DNA from: Candidatus Acidulidesulfobacter diazotrophicus
GTDB taxonomy: Bacteria > SZUA-79 > Acidulodesulfobacterales > Acidulodesulfobacteraceae
Direction of reading: 5' to 3'
DNA: 64,000 bases
Assembly: GCA_004195025.1 (NCBI GenBank)
Contig: SGBB01000001.1
Location: 62,001 to 126,000 of the forward strand
In this document: positions 51,329 through 61,444 of the stretch, piece by piece
Position numbering within the stretch: position 1 is the stretch's first letter
How the letters are laid out: each line of letters starts with the position of its first letter
Position numbers and translations under genes: made by a program
The notes under the pieces: generated by a model
Seen by the model: the letters and a program-made list of their open reading frames with translations, nothing else
Told to the model about the DNA's origin: nothing
Databases searched by the model: none

Positions 51329-54300
51329 TATCTGCCTCCTTTAATAATTCCACATTAAGGCATAAGCTTTGAAGTTCTTTTATAAGAACATTAAACGATT
51401 CAGGCAAACCAACCTTAAAGGATGTATCGCCTCTGACAATAGCCTCATACATTTTAGTTCTGCCGACAGCATCGTCTGATTTAACCGTCAAGAACTCCTG
51501 AAGAGTATTTGCGGCGCCATAAGCTTCCATTGCCCATACTTCCATTTCCCCAAGTCTTTGACCTCCAAATTGAGCTTTACCGCCAAGAGGCTGCTGTGTA
51601 ACTAATGAATACGGTCCTGTTGAACGCGCATGTATTTTATCATCTACTAAATGATGCAGTTTAAGCATATACATAATTCCGACTGTAACTTTTCTATCAA
51701 ATTTCTCTCCCGATCTTCCGTCATATAGATCAACCTGCCCGCTTTCATCAACACCTGCAAGTTTTAAATATTTATTAATATCCGATTCTTTTGCCCCGTC
51801 AAATATCGGCGTAGCCATATGAACGCCGTTTTTATATTTTTTAGCTACAGTTATGACTTCTTCATCATTCAAATTTTTTATTATTTGAGCAACAGACGAA
51901 TCTGCAAAAATGGATAATAGTTTTTCTCTGACGGCATCTGCACCGAAATTCTTTTCTATCAGTTCATTAATTTGAATACCAAGATTATGAGCAGCCCATC
52001 CGAGATGCGTTTCAAGAATTTGTCCTACATTCATTCTTGAAGGAACACCTAAAGGATTTAAAACCATATCTACTATTCTGCCGTCTTTCATAAAGGGCAT
52101 ATCCTGAAACGGCAATATTCTAGAAACGACACCCTTGTTTCCATGTCTTCCTGCCATTTTATCCCCTACAGACAATCTTCTTTTCATTGCTACATATACT
52201 TTGATAGTTTTTAAAACCCCCGGAGGCAATTCGTCTCCTTTTTGCGTTCTATTAATTTTTTCTTCATATGTATTTTTAATAAATTCAGCTCCGTCCTGAG
52301 CTTCGTCATCAATTTTTTTTAATTTATCATATATATTTTTAGATCCTTCTTCTAACTCTAAGTTAAAAATATCGTTTCGAGTTAATTTTATAGCTATTTC
52401 TTCCGATATTTTATCGCCCTTATTTAAAATAATTTGTTTATGCCCCTGCGCTATAGCAATTTTAGCATTGACAGTTTTATCTAAAACAATAATCCGCATT
52501 TTTTTCAAAGCATTTTCTAATAATGCCTTTTCTTCGTCACTTTCTTCTTTTAAAAGTTTGGTAATTTCAGAATTTTCAATTTCTTTAGTTCTCAAATCTT
52601 TGTCTATACCCTTTCTTGAAAATATTCGGACATCTACTACAACTCCTTCAACGCCGGGAGGCACTCGCAAAGAAGTATCCTTTACTTCTCTTCCTTTTTC
52701 GCCAAATATTGCACGCAAAAGTTTCTCTTCAGGGGTTAAAACAGTTTCGCCTTTAGGCGTGACTTTGCCGACTAAAATATCTTGCGCTTTTACTTCTGCC
52801 CCTATTCTTATAATACCGTCTTCATCTAAATTTTTTAAAGCATCTTCGCCGATATTAGGTATATCTGAGGTTATCTCTTCTTTTCCAGATTTAGTTTCCC
52901 TGCATATAGCTTCAAATTCCTCAATATGTATTGAAGTGAAACTATCCTTCTGCAATATTCTTTCGCTTATTAATATAGAATCCTCAAAGTTATAGCCGTT
53001 CCATGGCATAAAAGCAACTAAAACATTATGACCGAGAGCTAATTCTCCAAATTCTGTAGAAGTACCGTCTGCAATTATATCGCCTTTTTTTATTTTTTGA
53101 CCGATTTTTACTAACGGCCTTTGATTTAAACAGGTATTTTGATTAGATCTTTCAAATTTTGTTAAATTATAAATATCTATCGGCGCTATTTCTTCGACGG
53201 CATTAGTTAGCACCGCCATATCGCGCCTTATATTTATTTTTGTTCCGTCAACATAACTAACTGCGCCGTCATTACGTGCCACAACGCAAACACCTGAATC
53301 CTGAGCCACTATTTTCTCAACACCTGTTCCGATCAATGGAGCATCCGGTTTTAATAAAGGTACACCTTGCCTCTGCATATTTGATCCCATTAGTGCTCTA
53401 TTTGCGTCGTCATTTTCCAGAAACGGTATTAATGAAGTTGCGACTGAAACTAACTGCATAGGAGCCACGTCTATATAATCAACTTCATTTGGATACGCCA
53501 TAATTATTTCGCCGCTTCTTCTTACGGGAATTAATTCATTAACAAGATAACCGTCACTGTCTATCGCGGCATTAGCTTGAGCAATTACATATTTTTCTTC
53601 TTCTATGGCAGTCAAAAAATCAACATCGTCGGTTATCATTGCGCCTTCATCGGTTATTTTAACTCTTCTGTAAGGAGTTTCTATAAAACCGTATTCATTA
53701 ACTCTTGCATAAGATGCTAATGACGCAATAAGTCCTATATTTGGACCTTCAGGAGTTTCAATAGGGCATATCCTTCCATAATGCGTCGGATGAACGTCTC
53801 TTACTTCAAACCCCGCTCTTTCTCTAGTTAATCCTCCCGGACCTAAAGCCGACAATCTTCTTTTATGAGTAATTTCCGATAGAGGATTCGTTTGATCCAT
53901 AAATTGCGACAATTGGCTTCTGCCAAAAAATTCTTTTATTAAAGATGTTACAGGCTTTGGATTAACTAAATCGTTCGGCATATATGAATCAGGACGCTGA
54001 ATGCTCATTCTTTCTTTAATAGCTCTTTCCATTCTTACTAATCCTATCCTGTATTGATTTTCAAGCAGCTCTCCTACTGCTTTGACTCTTCTATTGCCGA
54101 GATGGTCAATATCGTCTACTATCCCCCTTCCGTCTTTTAAATCTATTAAATATTTAACGACATTTAATATATCGTCCGGAGATAATATTCTATCATTCAA
54201 GCTTTTATTCATATTAAGCTTGTTATTAATTTTTAGCCTGCCGACTTCCGACAAATCATAACGTTCGGAGTTAAAAAACATATTTTCAAAAAAAGATTGC

Positions 54301-55514
54301 GAGGACGATAAGCTAGCAGGATCACCCGGTCGCATTCTTTTATATATATCAATAAAAGCTTCTTCTTTTGTATCTATTTTATCAGCCAATATAGTATTCA
54401 ATATAGACGAAGAAACATTTATATCGTCGATAAAATATACGGAAAACTTATTTATATTGTATTTTTTGAACAACTCTATAGTATCGCGTGTAATCGGCTG
54501 CATAGCTTTTGCTATAACTTCGTTATCAAATAAAACATCATTGATAAGATACTTGCCTGCAATCCCTTCTTCGTCGCATGGAAGAAATTCAACGCCTGCT
54601 TCTTCTAATTTATTGATAATAAGTTTGGTGATTCTTTTGTTTTTTCTAAGTATAATTTCTCCTGTTTCAGGATTTTTTACATCAACAGGAATTTTAATAG
54701 AACTTAGAAAATTTTTAGGTATCTTTCTTGAAAATTTTCCGTCTTCATATTTATATATTTCTTCCTGGTAAAAATTATTTAATATTTCTTCTTTATTGTA
54801 TCCGAGAGCTTTTAATAAAATAGAAACAGGAAATTTTCTTTTTCTATCAATTCTGACAAAAACCATATCTTTTTGATCAAACTCAAAATCAAGCCATGAC
54901 CCTCTGTAGGGAATTATTCTGGCAGTGTAATATGATTTTCCTTGAGCGTCATTTCTTATTTTGTCTCTATCATATATTACACCGGGAGATCTTTGAAGCT
55001 GGCTTACGATAACTCTCTCTATTCCATTAATCACAAATGAGCTGTTTTCAGTCATTAAAGGGATTTCACCAAAATAAACTTCCTGTTCTTTTATATCTCT
55101 AGGAATATTAATATCAGATCCGCTTTCAGTTTCTTCATAAGTTATCAAATGAACTAAAATTCGCAAAGGAGCGCTGTAAGTAAGTCCTTTTTGTTTGCAT
55201 TCTTCAATAGAATATTTAGGTTCGCCTATCGTATATCCGATAAACTCTAATGAAAAATTATTATTAAATCCTTTGATGGGGAAAACTGATTTAAACACAC
55301 CCTGTAAACCGGTATTTAACCGCTTATCCTGAGGAACATCTTTTTGAAGAAATCTTTCATATGATTTTCTTTGTATATCTAAAAGATTCGGGATATCAAT
55401 AACTTTTTTAATTTTAGAAAATTCTTTTCTTATTATTATTGAATCTAAATTTTCTAAATTATATGCTCTATTCCCGAAACCATATTGTGATATTTCTGAT
55501 TTTATTTTAGCCAT
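51318..55514 (-). CDS. rpoB: DNA-directed RNA polymerase subunit beta
   Basis: The second-largest core subunit. At 1398 residues it is full length. The rifampicin-pocket cluster [20 protein letters not shown] is of the sensitive type, and [30 protein letters not shown] and the C-terminal [18 protein letters not shown] are intact. It ends inside rpoC, indicating tight co-translation. Confidence 0.98.
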   Translation of the reverse strand: MAKIKSEISQYGFGNRAYNLENLDSIIIRKEFSKIKKVIDIPNLLDIQRKSYERFLQKDVPQDKRLNTGLQGVFKSVFPIKGFNNNFSLEFIGYTIGEPKYSIEECKQKGLTYSAPLRILVHLITYEETESGSDINIPRDIKEQEVYFGEIPLMTENSSFVINGIERVIVSQLQRSPGVIYDRDKIRNDAQGKSYYTARIIPYRGSWLDFEFDQKDMVFVRIDRKRKFPVSILLKALGYNKEEILNNFYQEEIYKYEDGKFSRKIPKNFLSSIKIPVDVKNPETGEIILRKNKRITKLIINKLEEAGVEFLPCDEEGIAGKYLINDVLFDNEVIAKAMQPITRDTIELFKKYNINKFSVYFIDDINVSSSILNTILADKIDTKEEAFIDIYKRMRPGDPASLSSSQSFFENMFFNSERYDLSEVGRLKINNKLNMNKSLNDRILSPDDILNVVKYLIDLKDGRGIVDDIDHLGNRRVKAVGELLENQYRIGLVRMERAIKERMSIQRPDSYMPNDLVNPKPVTSLIKEFFGRSQLSQFMDQTNPLSEITHKRRLSALGPGGLTRERAGFEVRDVHPTHYGRICPIETPEGPNIGLIASLASYARVNEYGFIETPYRRVKITDEGAMITDDVDFLTAIEEEKYVIAQANAAIDSDGYLVNELIPVRRSGEIIMAYPNEVDYIDVAPMQLVSVATSLIPFLENDDANRALMGSNMQRQGVPLLKPDAPLIGTGVEKIVAQDSGVCVVARNDGAVSYVDGTKINIRRDMAVLTNAVEEIAPIDIYNLTKFERSNQNTCLNQRPLVKIGQKIKKGDIIADGTSTEFGELALGHNVLVAFMPWNGYNFEDSILISERILQKDSFTSIHIEEFEAICRETKSGKEEITSDIPNIGEDALKNLDEDGIIRIGAEVKAQDILVGKVTPKGETVLTPEEKLLRAIFGEKGREVKDTSLRVPPGVEGVVVDVRIFSRKGIDKDLRTKEIENSEITKLLKEESDEEKALLENALKKMRIIVLDKTVNAKIAIAQGHKQIILNKGDKISEEIAIKLTRNDIFNLELEEGSKNIYDKLKKIDDEAQDGAEFIKNTYEEKINRTQKGDELPPGVLKTIKVYVAMKRRLSVGDKMAGRHGNKGVVSRILPFQDMPFMKDGRIVDMVLNPLGVPSRMNVGQILETHLGWAAHNLGIQINELIEKNFGADAVREKLLSIFADSSVAQIIKNLNDEEVITVAKKYKNGVHMATPIFDGAKESDINKYLKLAGVDESGQVDLYDGRSGEKFDRKVTVGIMYMLKLHHLVDDKIHARSTGPYSLVTQQPLGGKAQFGGQRLGEMEVWAMEAYGAANTLQEFLTVKSDDAVGRTKMYEAIVRGDTSFKVGLPESFNVLIKELQSLCLNVELLKEADNVV

Positions 55515-55551
55515 TTAAATTTTTACTCCCGGTAATATTAATAATATACTA

Positions 55552-55935
55552 TTATTTTACTTCTACTTTTGCTCCTACTTCTTCTAATTTAGCTTTGACT
55601 TTATCTGCTTCTTCTTTGCTAATGCCTGTTTTAACAGGCTTTGGAGCGCCGTCAACAAGGTCTTTTGCTTCTTTCAAGCCAAGACTTGTTAATTCTCTCA
55701 CTACTTTAATTACCTGAATTTTATTTGCTCCTGCATTATCAAGAATTACATCAAATTCAGTTTTTTCTTCTGCGGCCGGCGCGCCTGCAGGTCCAGCCGC
55801 TGCAACCTGCGGTCCTGCCATAGCCATTTGAGCCTGAACTCCAAATTTATCTTCAATTGCTTTAATTAAATCATTTAACTCAACAACCGACACACTTTCA
55901 ATATAATTTAAAACATCTTCTTTTGTTATGGCCAT
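55552..55935 (-). CDS. rplL: 50S ribosomal protein L7/L12
   Basis: The flexible stalk protein that recruits translation GTPases. From the ATG at 55933-55935 the product is 127 residues: [20 protein letters not shown], an Ala/Gly/Pro hinge around residues 38-55, and the C-terminal domain with [20 protein letters not shown]. The frame extends five codons upstream to a TTG, but that codon overlaps the GGAGG ribosome site, which is correctly spaced for the ATG, so the longer start is rejected. Confidence 0.97.
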   Translation of the reverse strand: MAITKEDVLNYIESVSVVELNDLIKAIEDKFGVQAQMAMAGPQVAAAGPAGAPAAEEKTEFDVILDNAGANKIQVIKVVRELTSLGLKEAKDLVDGAPKPVKTGISKEEADKVKAKLEEVGAKVEVK

Positions 55936-56016
55936 TATAAATTCCTCCAAATTTAAAATATAAATAAATTTTTAATTTTATATTTATATAATTATATAAA
56001 TTGTTATAAGTTATTA

Positions 56017-56538
56017 TTAAGCTTGAGACTTTTTAAGCTTAAGAGCTGAAAGCACTTGTAAAAGTTTAATCTGCGGATATTTAAGAGCAAACACAAGACG
56101 TACTTGAGGCGATTTAATAACAAACATAAATTTACTAATTAAAACTTCTTTAGAAGGCAATGTCGCCAGCACTAAAATTTTATCCTGATCTAAAAAAGAT
56201 TCATAAAAACCTGCTCTGATTTTTATATTATCAGGATTATCTTTGGCGAATTTAGACAAAACTTTTGCGCATCCTTGGGCATCATTATTAGTTAAAACTA
56301 AAAAATTAGGTCCTTTTAAATAATCTTTTAATGCATCTGCATAAGTGTCTTGAAAGGCAATACTCGTTAATGTATTTTTTGAAACCTTAAGAATACTGTT
56401 ATTGGCACTAATCGCATCTCTTAATGCATTAAATTTTTCAACGCTAAGACCGACATAATGACTTATAAAAATACCTTTGGAATTATTTACCGCTTCTTTG
56501 ATTAAACTGATTTCTTCGTTCTTTTTTTCTTTTTTCAC
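56017..56538 (-). CDS. rplJ: 50S ribosomal protein L10
   Basis: L10 anchors the L7/L12 stalk and usually represses its own operon by binding the leader. The 173-residue product has SKGIFISHYVGLSVEKF, a central KVSKNTLTSIAF, and a C-terminal helical tail for L12 dimers. The start is GTG (56536-56538) preceded by GGAGGGGAG. The leader upstream (see next entry) has stem-loops. Confidence 0.95.
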   Translation of the reverse strand: MKKEKKNEEISLIKEAVNNSKGIFISHYVGLSVEKFNALRDAISANNSILKVSKNTLTSIAFQDTYADALKDYLKGPNFLVLTNNDAQGCAKVLSKFAKDNPDNIKIRAGFYESFLDQDKILVLATLPSKEVLISKFMFVIKSPQVRLVFALKYPQIKLLQVLSALKLKKSQA

Positions 56539-56742
56539 TTTTCTTCTCCCCTCCTTTTCATTTAAATTTTATTAATGTTGAGATTTTATCAATGCTGAAT
56601 ATTTGCCGACATTAAGAGCATTTAAATAAAAATAAGGGTTTATTAGCTCTTTTGCCTATTGTTGGATTTATTTTCATACCAACAGTCATTGACAAATTAT
56701 TAAAATAAAAACTAAACTAAAAATTTATAAATAAAATTATAA
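56539..56742 (-). promoter_or_regulatory. Probable rplJ leader (L10-binding, autoregulatory RNA)
   Basis: The 204-bp gap between rplA and rplJ shows two perfect stems on the transcript: TGTTGG/CCAACA pairing 679-684 with 660-665 (offset 56000), and AAGAGC/GCTCTT pairing 56646-56651 with 56614-56619. Bacterial rplJ genes commonly have an L10 leader in exactly this place. I could not fold it or test it against the Rfam L10_leader model, so the assignment rests on position plus visible stems. Confidence 0.5.
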
Positions 56743-57456
56743 TTAAAAATTAAATTCTGTTCTTAAATTAACTATATCAATGTTCATACCAACTCCCATT
56801 GTAGAAGATAATGAAACTTTTTTAATATATACGCCTTTGCTTGACGCAGGTTTTAATTTCACTACGGTATCTATTAACGCACCGATATTTTCTTTTAATT
56901 TTGATGCTCCGAAAGAAACTTTTCCGACCGATGCATGTAATATGCCATTTTTTTCCGCTTTAAATTCAATCCTGCCTTCTTTTAATTCCTTGACAGTTCT
57001 AGCAATATCAAATGTTACCGTCCCGACTTTTGGATTTGGCATAAGACCTCTGGGACCTAAAATTTTACCTAATTTTCCGACGCTAGCCATCATATCCGGC
57101 GTTGCAACAACACGGTTAAAATCCATAAAACCTTGCTGAACTTTAGTAATCATATCATCCTGACCAACATAATCAGCACCTGCATTAATAGCTTCACGTT
57201 CTTTATCTGCTTTTGCAAAAACAAGAATTTTTATAATTTTTCCGGTGCCGTGAGGCAATACAACTGCCCCTCTGACTTGCTGATCTGCTTTTCTGACATC
57301 AATTCCAAGATTTATAGCAATATCTACCGACTCGTCAAATGCTGCAAAATGTAATTCTGATACATTTTTAACAACTTCCTCTAATCCAAAGTTTTTATTT
57401 TTATCAATGCCTGCTTTTTTAATAGCTTCTAAATATTTTTTTCCTCGTTTTTTCAT
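56743..57456 (-). CDS. rplA: 50S ribosomal protein L1
   Basis: L1 forms the mobile stalk at the E site and represses rplKA in many bacteria. The 237-residue product contains VRGAVVLPHGTGK, the diagnostic GPRGLMPNPKVGTV and KAEKNGILHASVGKVSF. Normal length. The 85-bp gap after rplK has no gene. Confidence 0.98.
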   Translation of the reverse strand: MKKRGKKYLEAIKKAGIDKNKNFGLEEVVKNVSELHFAAFDESVDIAINLGIDVRKADQQVRGAVVLPHGTGKIIKILVFAKADKEREAINAGADYVGQDDMITKVQQGFMDFNRVVATPDMMASVGKLGKILGPRGLMPNPKVGTVTFDIARTVKELKEGRIEFKAEKNGILHASVGKVSFGASKLKENIGALIDTVVKLKPASSKGVYIKKVSLSSTMGVGMNIDIVNLRTEFNF

Positions 57457-57541
57457 TAAATTTGCTCCTTATATATTTATAAATCTTAAAATAACCTTCA
57501 ATTAAATATTTTAAGCAGTCTTTTCTCTATTATTAATATTA

Positions 57542-57970
57542 TTAATCTGTTATATCTATTCCCATACTTCTTGCAGTACCTTTTATGGTATTAATAGCGC
57601 TGTCAAGATTTTTAGTATTTAAATCCGGCATTTTTGTTTTTGCAATTTCAACCACTTTTGATTTCGGTAATGATGCTACTTTATTTTTATTAGGCTGGCC
57701 CGAGCCTTTTGCAATTCCTGCAGCCTGAGTTAAAAGAACGGAAGCTGGCGGCGTCTTTAAAATAAAATCAAATGATCTGTCCGCATATATCGTTATAACA
57801 ACAGGAACAACTGTTCCTTCTTGACTTTTGGTTTTTTCATTGAATTGTTTACAAAATTCCATTATATTAACGCCATGCTGACCGAGCGCAGGTCCGACTG
57901 GAGGAGCTGGATTTGCTTTGCCTCCAACAATTTGAAGTTTAACTAAAGCTTGGACTTTTTTAACTGCCAT
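57542..57970 (-). CDS. rplK: 50S ribosomal protein L11
   Basis: L11 binds the GTPase-associated 23S rRNA region. The 142-residue product shows the proline-rich [20 protein letters not shown] near residue 20 and the C-terminal rRNA-binding domain with [10 protein letters not shown]. Follows nusG by 38 bp. Confidence 0.98.
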   Translation of the reverse strand: MAVKKVQALVKLQIVGGKANPAPPVGPALGQHGVNIMEFCKQFNEKTKSQEGTVVPVVITIYADRSFDFILKTPPASVLLTQAAGIAKGSGQPNKNKVASLPKSKVVEIAKTKMPDLNTKNLDSAINTIKGTARSMGIDITD

Positions 57971-58008
57971 ATTTTTATCTCCGGATAAAATTTATAAATA
58001 AATTTATG

Positions 58009-58620
58009 TTAATTTCTTTCAACTTGTGTAAAATCAAGTTCAACCGGCGTTGCTCTGCCAAAAATAGAAACTAAAACTTCTAATTTGTTTTTATCTAATT
58101 TTATATCATCTATAACGCCGTTAAAACCGGAAAAAGGACCATCAATAATTTTAACGCTGTCGCCTTTTGTGAATTCTATTTTAGATTTAGGACGTTTTAT
58201 TCCTTCATTTATTTGTGCTTTTATTTTTTCTATCTCTGATCCGTCAACATATTGAGGATTTAATTGATCTCCAACAAATCCTGTAACTTTCGGAGTTCCT
58301 TTCAGTAAATGCCATGTTTCGGTATTTATTTCCATATTTACAAATATATAGCCTGGTAAAAATTTTCTCTGCACTCTTTTTTTAATACCTTTTGTATTTT
58401 TTTCTATAACGTCTTCTTTAGGTATTATAATTTCGCCAAAATATTTTTTTAATCCGCTAGAAGAAATCCTTTCTTCTAAACCGATTTTTACCTGATCTTC
58501 AAATCCGGAATATGTATGTACTGCATACCATTTTTTATCCACGCCGTCGTCATTATGTAATTCTTTATCATCAGTTTCATAATCTTTTAAATTGTCTATC
58601 ATATTGTTATAAATATGCAT
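58009..58620 (-). CDS. nusG: Transcription termination/antitermination protein NusG
   Basis: NusG binds RNA polymerase and links it to Rho or the ribosome. The 203-residue product has the NGN domain (KWYAVHTYSGFEDQVKIGLE, from about residue 30) and the KOW domain (FTKGDSVKIIDGPFSGFNG). About 29 mostly acidic residues precede the NGN domain; no strong ribosome site supports the first ATG, and Met7 is an alternative start. It lies between secE and rplK. Confidence 0.96.
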   Translation of the reverse strand: MHIYNNMIDNLKDYETDDKELHNDDGVDKKWYAVHTYSGFEDQVKIGLEERISSSGLKKYFGEIIIPKEDVIEKNTKGIKKRVQRKFLPGYIFVNMEINTETWHLLKGTPKVTGFVGDQLNPQYVDGSEIEKIKAQINEGIKRPKSKIEFTKGDSVKIIDGPFSGFNGVIDDIKLDKNKLEVLVSIFGRATPVELDFTQVERN

Positions 58621-58673
58621 ATTTGTAAATATGCAGCCTCAATTAAAATTCAAATAAATAAAATTCAAATTTA

Positions 58674-58886
58674 TTAAATTATAGAAGAAATAATCTTAGA
58701 AAATCCAATATCTACAAGTCCTAAAAATATAGTCACAAGTACTATAAAAACTAAAACGACATAGGTAGTCTTAGTAGTTTTATCTCTTGTAGGCCAGACT
58801 ATCTTTCCTAACTCGGATTTTACATCATATAAATATTTTTTTCCTTTTTTTATAAGTTCTAAAATATTTAAGCTATTTATTTTCAT
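58674..58886 (-). CDS. secE: Preprotein translocase subunit SecE
   Basis: SecE clamps SecY. From the ATG at 58884-58886 the product is 70 residues: an amphipathic stretch with SELGKIVWPTRDKT, the family signature, then one membrane segment of about 22 residues. The frame continues upstream for 23 codons, but that part runs into tRNA-Trp, so the internal ATG with AAGGA upstream is chosen. It is a single-span SecE, unlike the three-span enteric form. Confidence 0.95.
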   Translation of the reverse strand: MKINSLNILELIKKGKKYLYDVKSELGKIVWPTRDKTTKTTYVVLVFIVLVTIFLGLVDIGFSKIISSII

Positions 58887-58922
58887 TAAATTTATTTTCC
58901 TTATAATAATATAATAATTTAC

Positions 58923-58999
58923 TGGCAGGCCAGGAGGGATTCGAACCCCCAACACTCGGATTTGGAGTCCGATGCTCTAGCCGTTGGAGCTACTGGCCT
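58923..58999 (-). tRNA. trnW: tRNA-Trp (CCA anticodon)
   Basis: Minus-strand cloverleaf with acceptor stem AGGCCAG/CTGGCCT, T-loop GGTTCGAATCC and an anticodon loop reading CTCCAAA, anticodon CCA. The 3' CCA is encoded. Position between rpmG and secE is conserved in many bacteria. Confidence 0.96.
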
Positions 59000-59020
59000 A
59001 TAATTTTAGCTTTAATAAAT

Positions 59021-59170
59021 TTAACGTGTTTCTTTATGTTCCGTATGAGTTTTGCAAAATTTGCAATATTTTTTAAGCAATAATTTATCTGTAGTAGATT
59101 TCTTATTTTTTGTAGTAGTATAATTTCTTTGTTTACATTGACTGCATGCCAGTGTAATAATCTCTCTCAT
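59021..59170 (-). CDS. rpmG: 50S ribosomal protein L33, zinc form
   Basis: A 49-residue gene between tuf and tRNA-Trp. It reads [20 protein letters not shown] followed by a lysine-rich stretch and [19 protein letters not shown]. Cys9, Cys12, Cys36 and Cys39 make a zinc ribbon (C+ form). GAGGGG precedes the ATG by 7 nt. It was found by reading the gap, as it is below common ORF length limits. Confidence 0.96.
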   Translation of the reverse strand: MREIITLACSQCKQRNYTTTKNKKSTTDKLLLKKYCKFCKTHTEHKETR

Positions 59171-59208
59171 TTATAACCCCTCTTTTTATTTTATATGCAA
59201 TAATATTT

Positions 59209-60405
59209 TTATTCTACAACTTCTGTTACTACGCCTGCACCTACGGTGTGCCCGCCTTCTCTGATAGCAAATCTCAATTCCTTTTCGGCGGCTATAGGGG
59301 TTATAAGTTCGACAGCCATGGATACATTGTCTCCAGGCATTACCATTTCAACTCCTTCCGGCAATGTGCAAACTCCTGTAACATCCGTAGTTCTAAAATA
59401 AAACTGCGGACGATAACCGTTGAAAAACGGAGTATGACGGCCGCCTTCTTCTTTAGTTAATATATAAGCTTCAACATTGAATTTTTTATGCGGGGTAATA
59501 GAACCGGGTTTAGCTAAAACCATGCCTCTTTCTATATCTTCGCGTTTTTTTCCTCTTAATAAGACGCCTACGTTATCTCCCGCTCTGCCTTCGTCAAGAA
59601 GCTTTCTGAACATTTCAATACCCGTTACGACAGTTTTAGATGTGGGCTGAATACCTACGAGTTCAACTTCGTCTCCGACTTTAACTATTCCTCTTTCTAC
59701 CCTGCCTGTTGCGACAGTTCCTCTGCCTGATATTGAAAATACATCTTCAACGGGCATTAAGAAAGGTTTGTCTATATCTCTTTTTGGAACGGGTATATAT
59801 TCATCTACAGCATCCATAAGCTCTATTATTTTTGCAGTCCATTCATTGTCGGTATCCGCTTCTAAAGCTTTAAGGGCAGAACCTTTTATGACGGGAACGG
59901 TATCACCCGGAAAATTATAAGATGTCAAAAGCTCCCTTACCTCTAACTCAACAAGTTCTAAAAGCTCAGGATCGTCAACCATATCTACTTTGTTTAAAAA
60001 TACGACGATATAAGGCACTCCGACCTGACGGGCTAAAAGAATATGCTCTCTTGTTTGAGGCATAGGTCCGTCTGCAGCCGAAACAACAAGAATTGCGCCG
60101 TCCATCTGAGCTGCTCCGGTTATCATATTCTTAACATAATCGGCATGACCAGGGCAATCGACATGCGCGTAATGTCTTTTATCCGTAGAATATTCTACGT
60201 GAGATGTCGCTATCGTAATTCCCCTTTCTCTCTCTTCAGGGGCGTTGTCTATCTGATCATAAGATTTAAAATTGGCAAAATCCTTTCCTTTTCTTGAAAG
60301 AACTTTAGTAATAGCTGCCGTTAAAGTTGTTTTGCCGTGATCTACGTGACCTATTGTGCCTATATTGACATGCGGCTTTGATCTGTCAAATTTTTCTTTG
60401 GACAT
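59209..60405 (-). CDS. tufB: Elongation factor Tu (copy 2, tRNA-tufB locus)
   Basis: Protein sequence identical to the copy at 42767-43963 (398 residues, G1 [11 protein letters not shown]). It directly follows tRNA-Thr(GGT), the classical thrU-tyrU-glyT-thrT-tufB arrangement, so it is probably cut out of a mixed tRNA-mRNA transcript. Apparent DNA identity including about 20-25 bp on each side implies ongoing gene conversion with the other copy. Confidence 0.98.
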   Translation of the reverse strand: MSKEKFDRSKPHVNIGTIGHVDHGKTTLTAAITKVLSRKGKDFANFKSYDQIDNAPEERERGITIATSHVEYSTDKRHYAHVDCPGHADYVKNMITGAAQMDGAILVVSAADGPMPQTREHILLARQVGVPYIVVFLNKVDMVDDPELLELVELEVRELLTSYNFPGDTVPVIKGSALKALEADTDNEWTAKIIELMDAVDEYIPVPKRDIDKPFLMPVEDVFSISGRGTVATGRVERGIVKVGDEVELVGIQPTSKTVVTGIEMFRKLLDEGRAGDNVGVLLRGKKREDIERGMVLAKPGSITPHKKFNVEAYILTKEEGGRHTPFFNGYRPQFYFRTTDVTGVCTLPEGVEMVMPGDNVSMAVELITPIAAEKELRFAIREGGHTVGAGVVTEVVE

Positions 60406-60542
60406 CTAATCCTCCTGGAAAATAATCTGAATTATTTTTTTAATTAATTTATATATTAATACATAAATTTTTTTTTGTATATATCTGCATCATCATCATT
60501 GCATTAATGCAATGGCAATATAAATATTGTATTAAATTTAAT

Positions 60543-60617
60543 TGGAGCCCATGATCGGGATTGAACCGATGGCCTCTTCCTTACCAAGGAAGTGCTCCAC
60601 CACTGAGCTACATGGGC
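60543..60617 (-). tRNA. trnT: tRNA-Thr (GGT anticodon)
   Basis: Acceptor stem GCCCATG/CATGGGC, anticodon stem CTTCC/GGAAG with loop TTGGTAA giving GGT, T-loop GGTTCAATCC, encoded CCA. Last tRNA before tuf in the cluster. Confidence 0.96.
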
Positions 60618-60667
60618 ACATAATTTTAAGCCTACATATTTTGCAATAATAAAATATTGTAAAAAAA

Positions 60668-60744
60668 TGGAGCGGGAAACGGGATTCGAACCCGCGACCC
60701 TCAGCTTGGAAGGCTGACGCTCTAGCCAACTGAGCTATTCCCGC
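60668..60744 (-). tRNA. trnG: tRNA-Gly (TCC anticodon)
   Basis: Acceptor stem GCGGGAA/TTCCCGC, anticodon loop CTTCCAA giving TCC, T-loop GGTTCGAATCC, encoded CCA. Third gene of the Thr-Tyr-Gly-Thr cluster. Confidence 0.96.
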
Positions 60745-60766
60745 CAATAAAAACAATAATTATAAC

Positions 60767-60852
60767 TGGTGGAGAGGGGAGGATTCGAACCTCCGTAGAC
60801 TTGCGCCGACAGATTTACAGTCTGTTCCCTTTAGCCGCTCGGGCACCTCTCC
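60767..60852 (-). tRNA. trnY: tRNA-Tyr (GTA anticodon)
   Basis: An 86-nt tRNA with a long variable arm, as expected for bacterial tRNA-Tyr. Acceptor stem GGAGAGG/CCTCTCC, anticodon GTA in ACTGTAAAT, T-loop GGTTCGAATCC, encoded CCA. Confidence 0.96.
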
Positions 60853-60868
60853 TGCTTTTGACATTATT

Positions 60869-60943
60869 TGGAGCTGGCGATGGGAATCGAACCCGCAGCC
60901 TGCTGATTACAAATCAGCTGCTCTACCATTGAGCTACGCCAGC
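60869..60943 (-). tRNA. trnT: tRNA-Thr (TGT anticodon)
   Basis: Acceptor stem GCTGGCG/CGCCAGC, anticodon TGT in ATTTGTAAT, T-loop GGTTCGATTCC, encoded CCA. First transcribed gene of the tRNA-tuf operon, about 85 bp from the proposed start site. Confidence 0.96.
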
Positions 60944-61034
60944 TTTACCTGATAAAATACAGCCGTTTATAAATTTTAATTTAAATAAACACTAATAAAC
61001 GCTTAAAATACAATAAATTATTAATGAAATTTTA

Positions 61035-61064
61035 ATAATAACAAAATCATTATGGCATTGTCAA
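61035..61064 (-). promoter_or_regulatory. Sigma70-type promoter of the tRNA-tuf-rpmG-secE-nusG-rplKAJL-rpoBC run
   Basis: On the minus strand a perfect TTGACA (61059-61064) and TATTAT (61035-61040) are 18 bp apart. The predicted start near 61028 lies about 85 bp before the first tRNA. I see no equally good promoter between here and rpsL, so this one may serve some 14 kb. Confidence 0.6.
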
Positions 61065-61214
61065 TACATTTTTTCATTAAAAAACAAAATTATAATTAGA
61101 CATATGCTGCCGAAACAATTATTTATATTTATTTGTTAATTTTTATAATAATTATATTATCTTAACATTTTAACTTAACAATTATTAATATTAAAATTTA
61201 TTATTAATTATGTA

Positions 61215-61335
61215 ATATAATTTTATATTTCGGTTGATCGTTTTGCTCTATGTCTATAGACTCGTGAACTAAAGCGCGTGCGTTTCTGCTTCGGAACTTT
61301 CTTGCTTTCGCAGAAATGACTTTGTAGGATTAAAG
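61215..61335. repeat. Dispersed REP/MITE-like repeat, related to 27180-27285
   Basis: This segment, richer in G and C than its surroundings, aligns by eye with the reverse complement of 27180-27285 over about 100 bp, with the shared core CTTCGGAACTTTC and nearby blocks (GATCGTTT, CTATAG, GCGTG, TTTCT, TTTGT-GGATT). It ends in an imperfect hairpin (TTTCTTGC, loop TTTC, GCAGAAA) where the other copy has a perfect one. No transposase is present, so it would be a non-autonomous element. Confidence 0.6.
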
Positions 61336-61339
61336 AATA

Positions 61340-61374
61340 ATGCCCCCCTTTTCTTTTTAAAAAAAGGGGGGCAT
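61340..61374 (-). terminator. Strong intrinsic terminator after the DsrE-cytochrome array
   Basis: ATGCCCCCCTTTT and AAAAGGGGGGCAT form a near-perfect stem of at least 13 bp with an A/T-rich centre. On the minus strand it is followed by TTATTCTTT. It lies about 70 bp past the stop of the lipoprotein gene at 61445, ending that transcript before the tRNA operon promoter. Confidence 0.8.
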
Positions 61375-61444
61375 ATAAAAATATATAGCGTTTATAGAAA
61401 GGGCAGAATGAAAAGCAATGCATCTCCCTTCTTTGATATCGGCT

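Larger units (their letters stand above)
60944..61339. other. Gene-free region: operon promoter plus dispersed repeat
   Basis: This stretch between tRNA-Thr(TGT) and the terminator hairpin has no credible gene. It contains the tRNA-tuf promoter (61035-61064), about 130 bp of very AT-rich sequence (61070-61210), and the repeat at 61215-61335. The remainder of the gap to the lipoprotein gene, 61374-61444, shows nothing further. Confidence 0.7.

Noticed and set aside
52468-52995. 175-codon plus-strand frame
   Set aside because: It lies wholly antisense to rpoB; long opposite-strand frames are common opposite conserved AT-rich genes.
58887-58955. Longer secE start
   Set aside because: The extension runs into the 3' part of tRNA-Trp; the ATG at 58884-58886 has a ribosome site and gives the normal length.
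60538-60756. 72-codon frame over tRNA-Thr and tRNA-Gly
   Set aside because: Coincides with two clear cloverleafs; GFESRF-type peptides are the usual false translations of tRNA T-loops.
61223-61423. 66-codon frame before the lipoprotein terminator
   Set aside because: It spans the dispersed repeat and the terminator hairpin, so it is non-coding.
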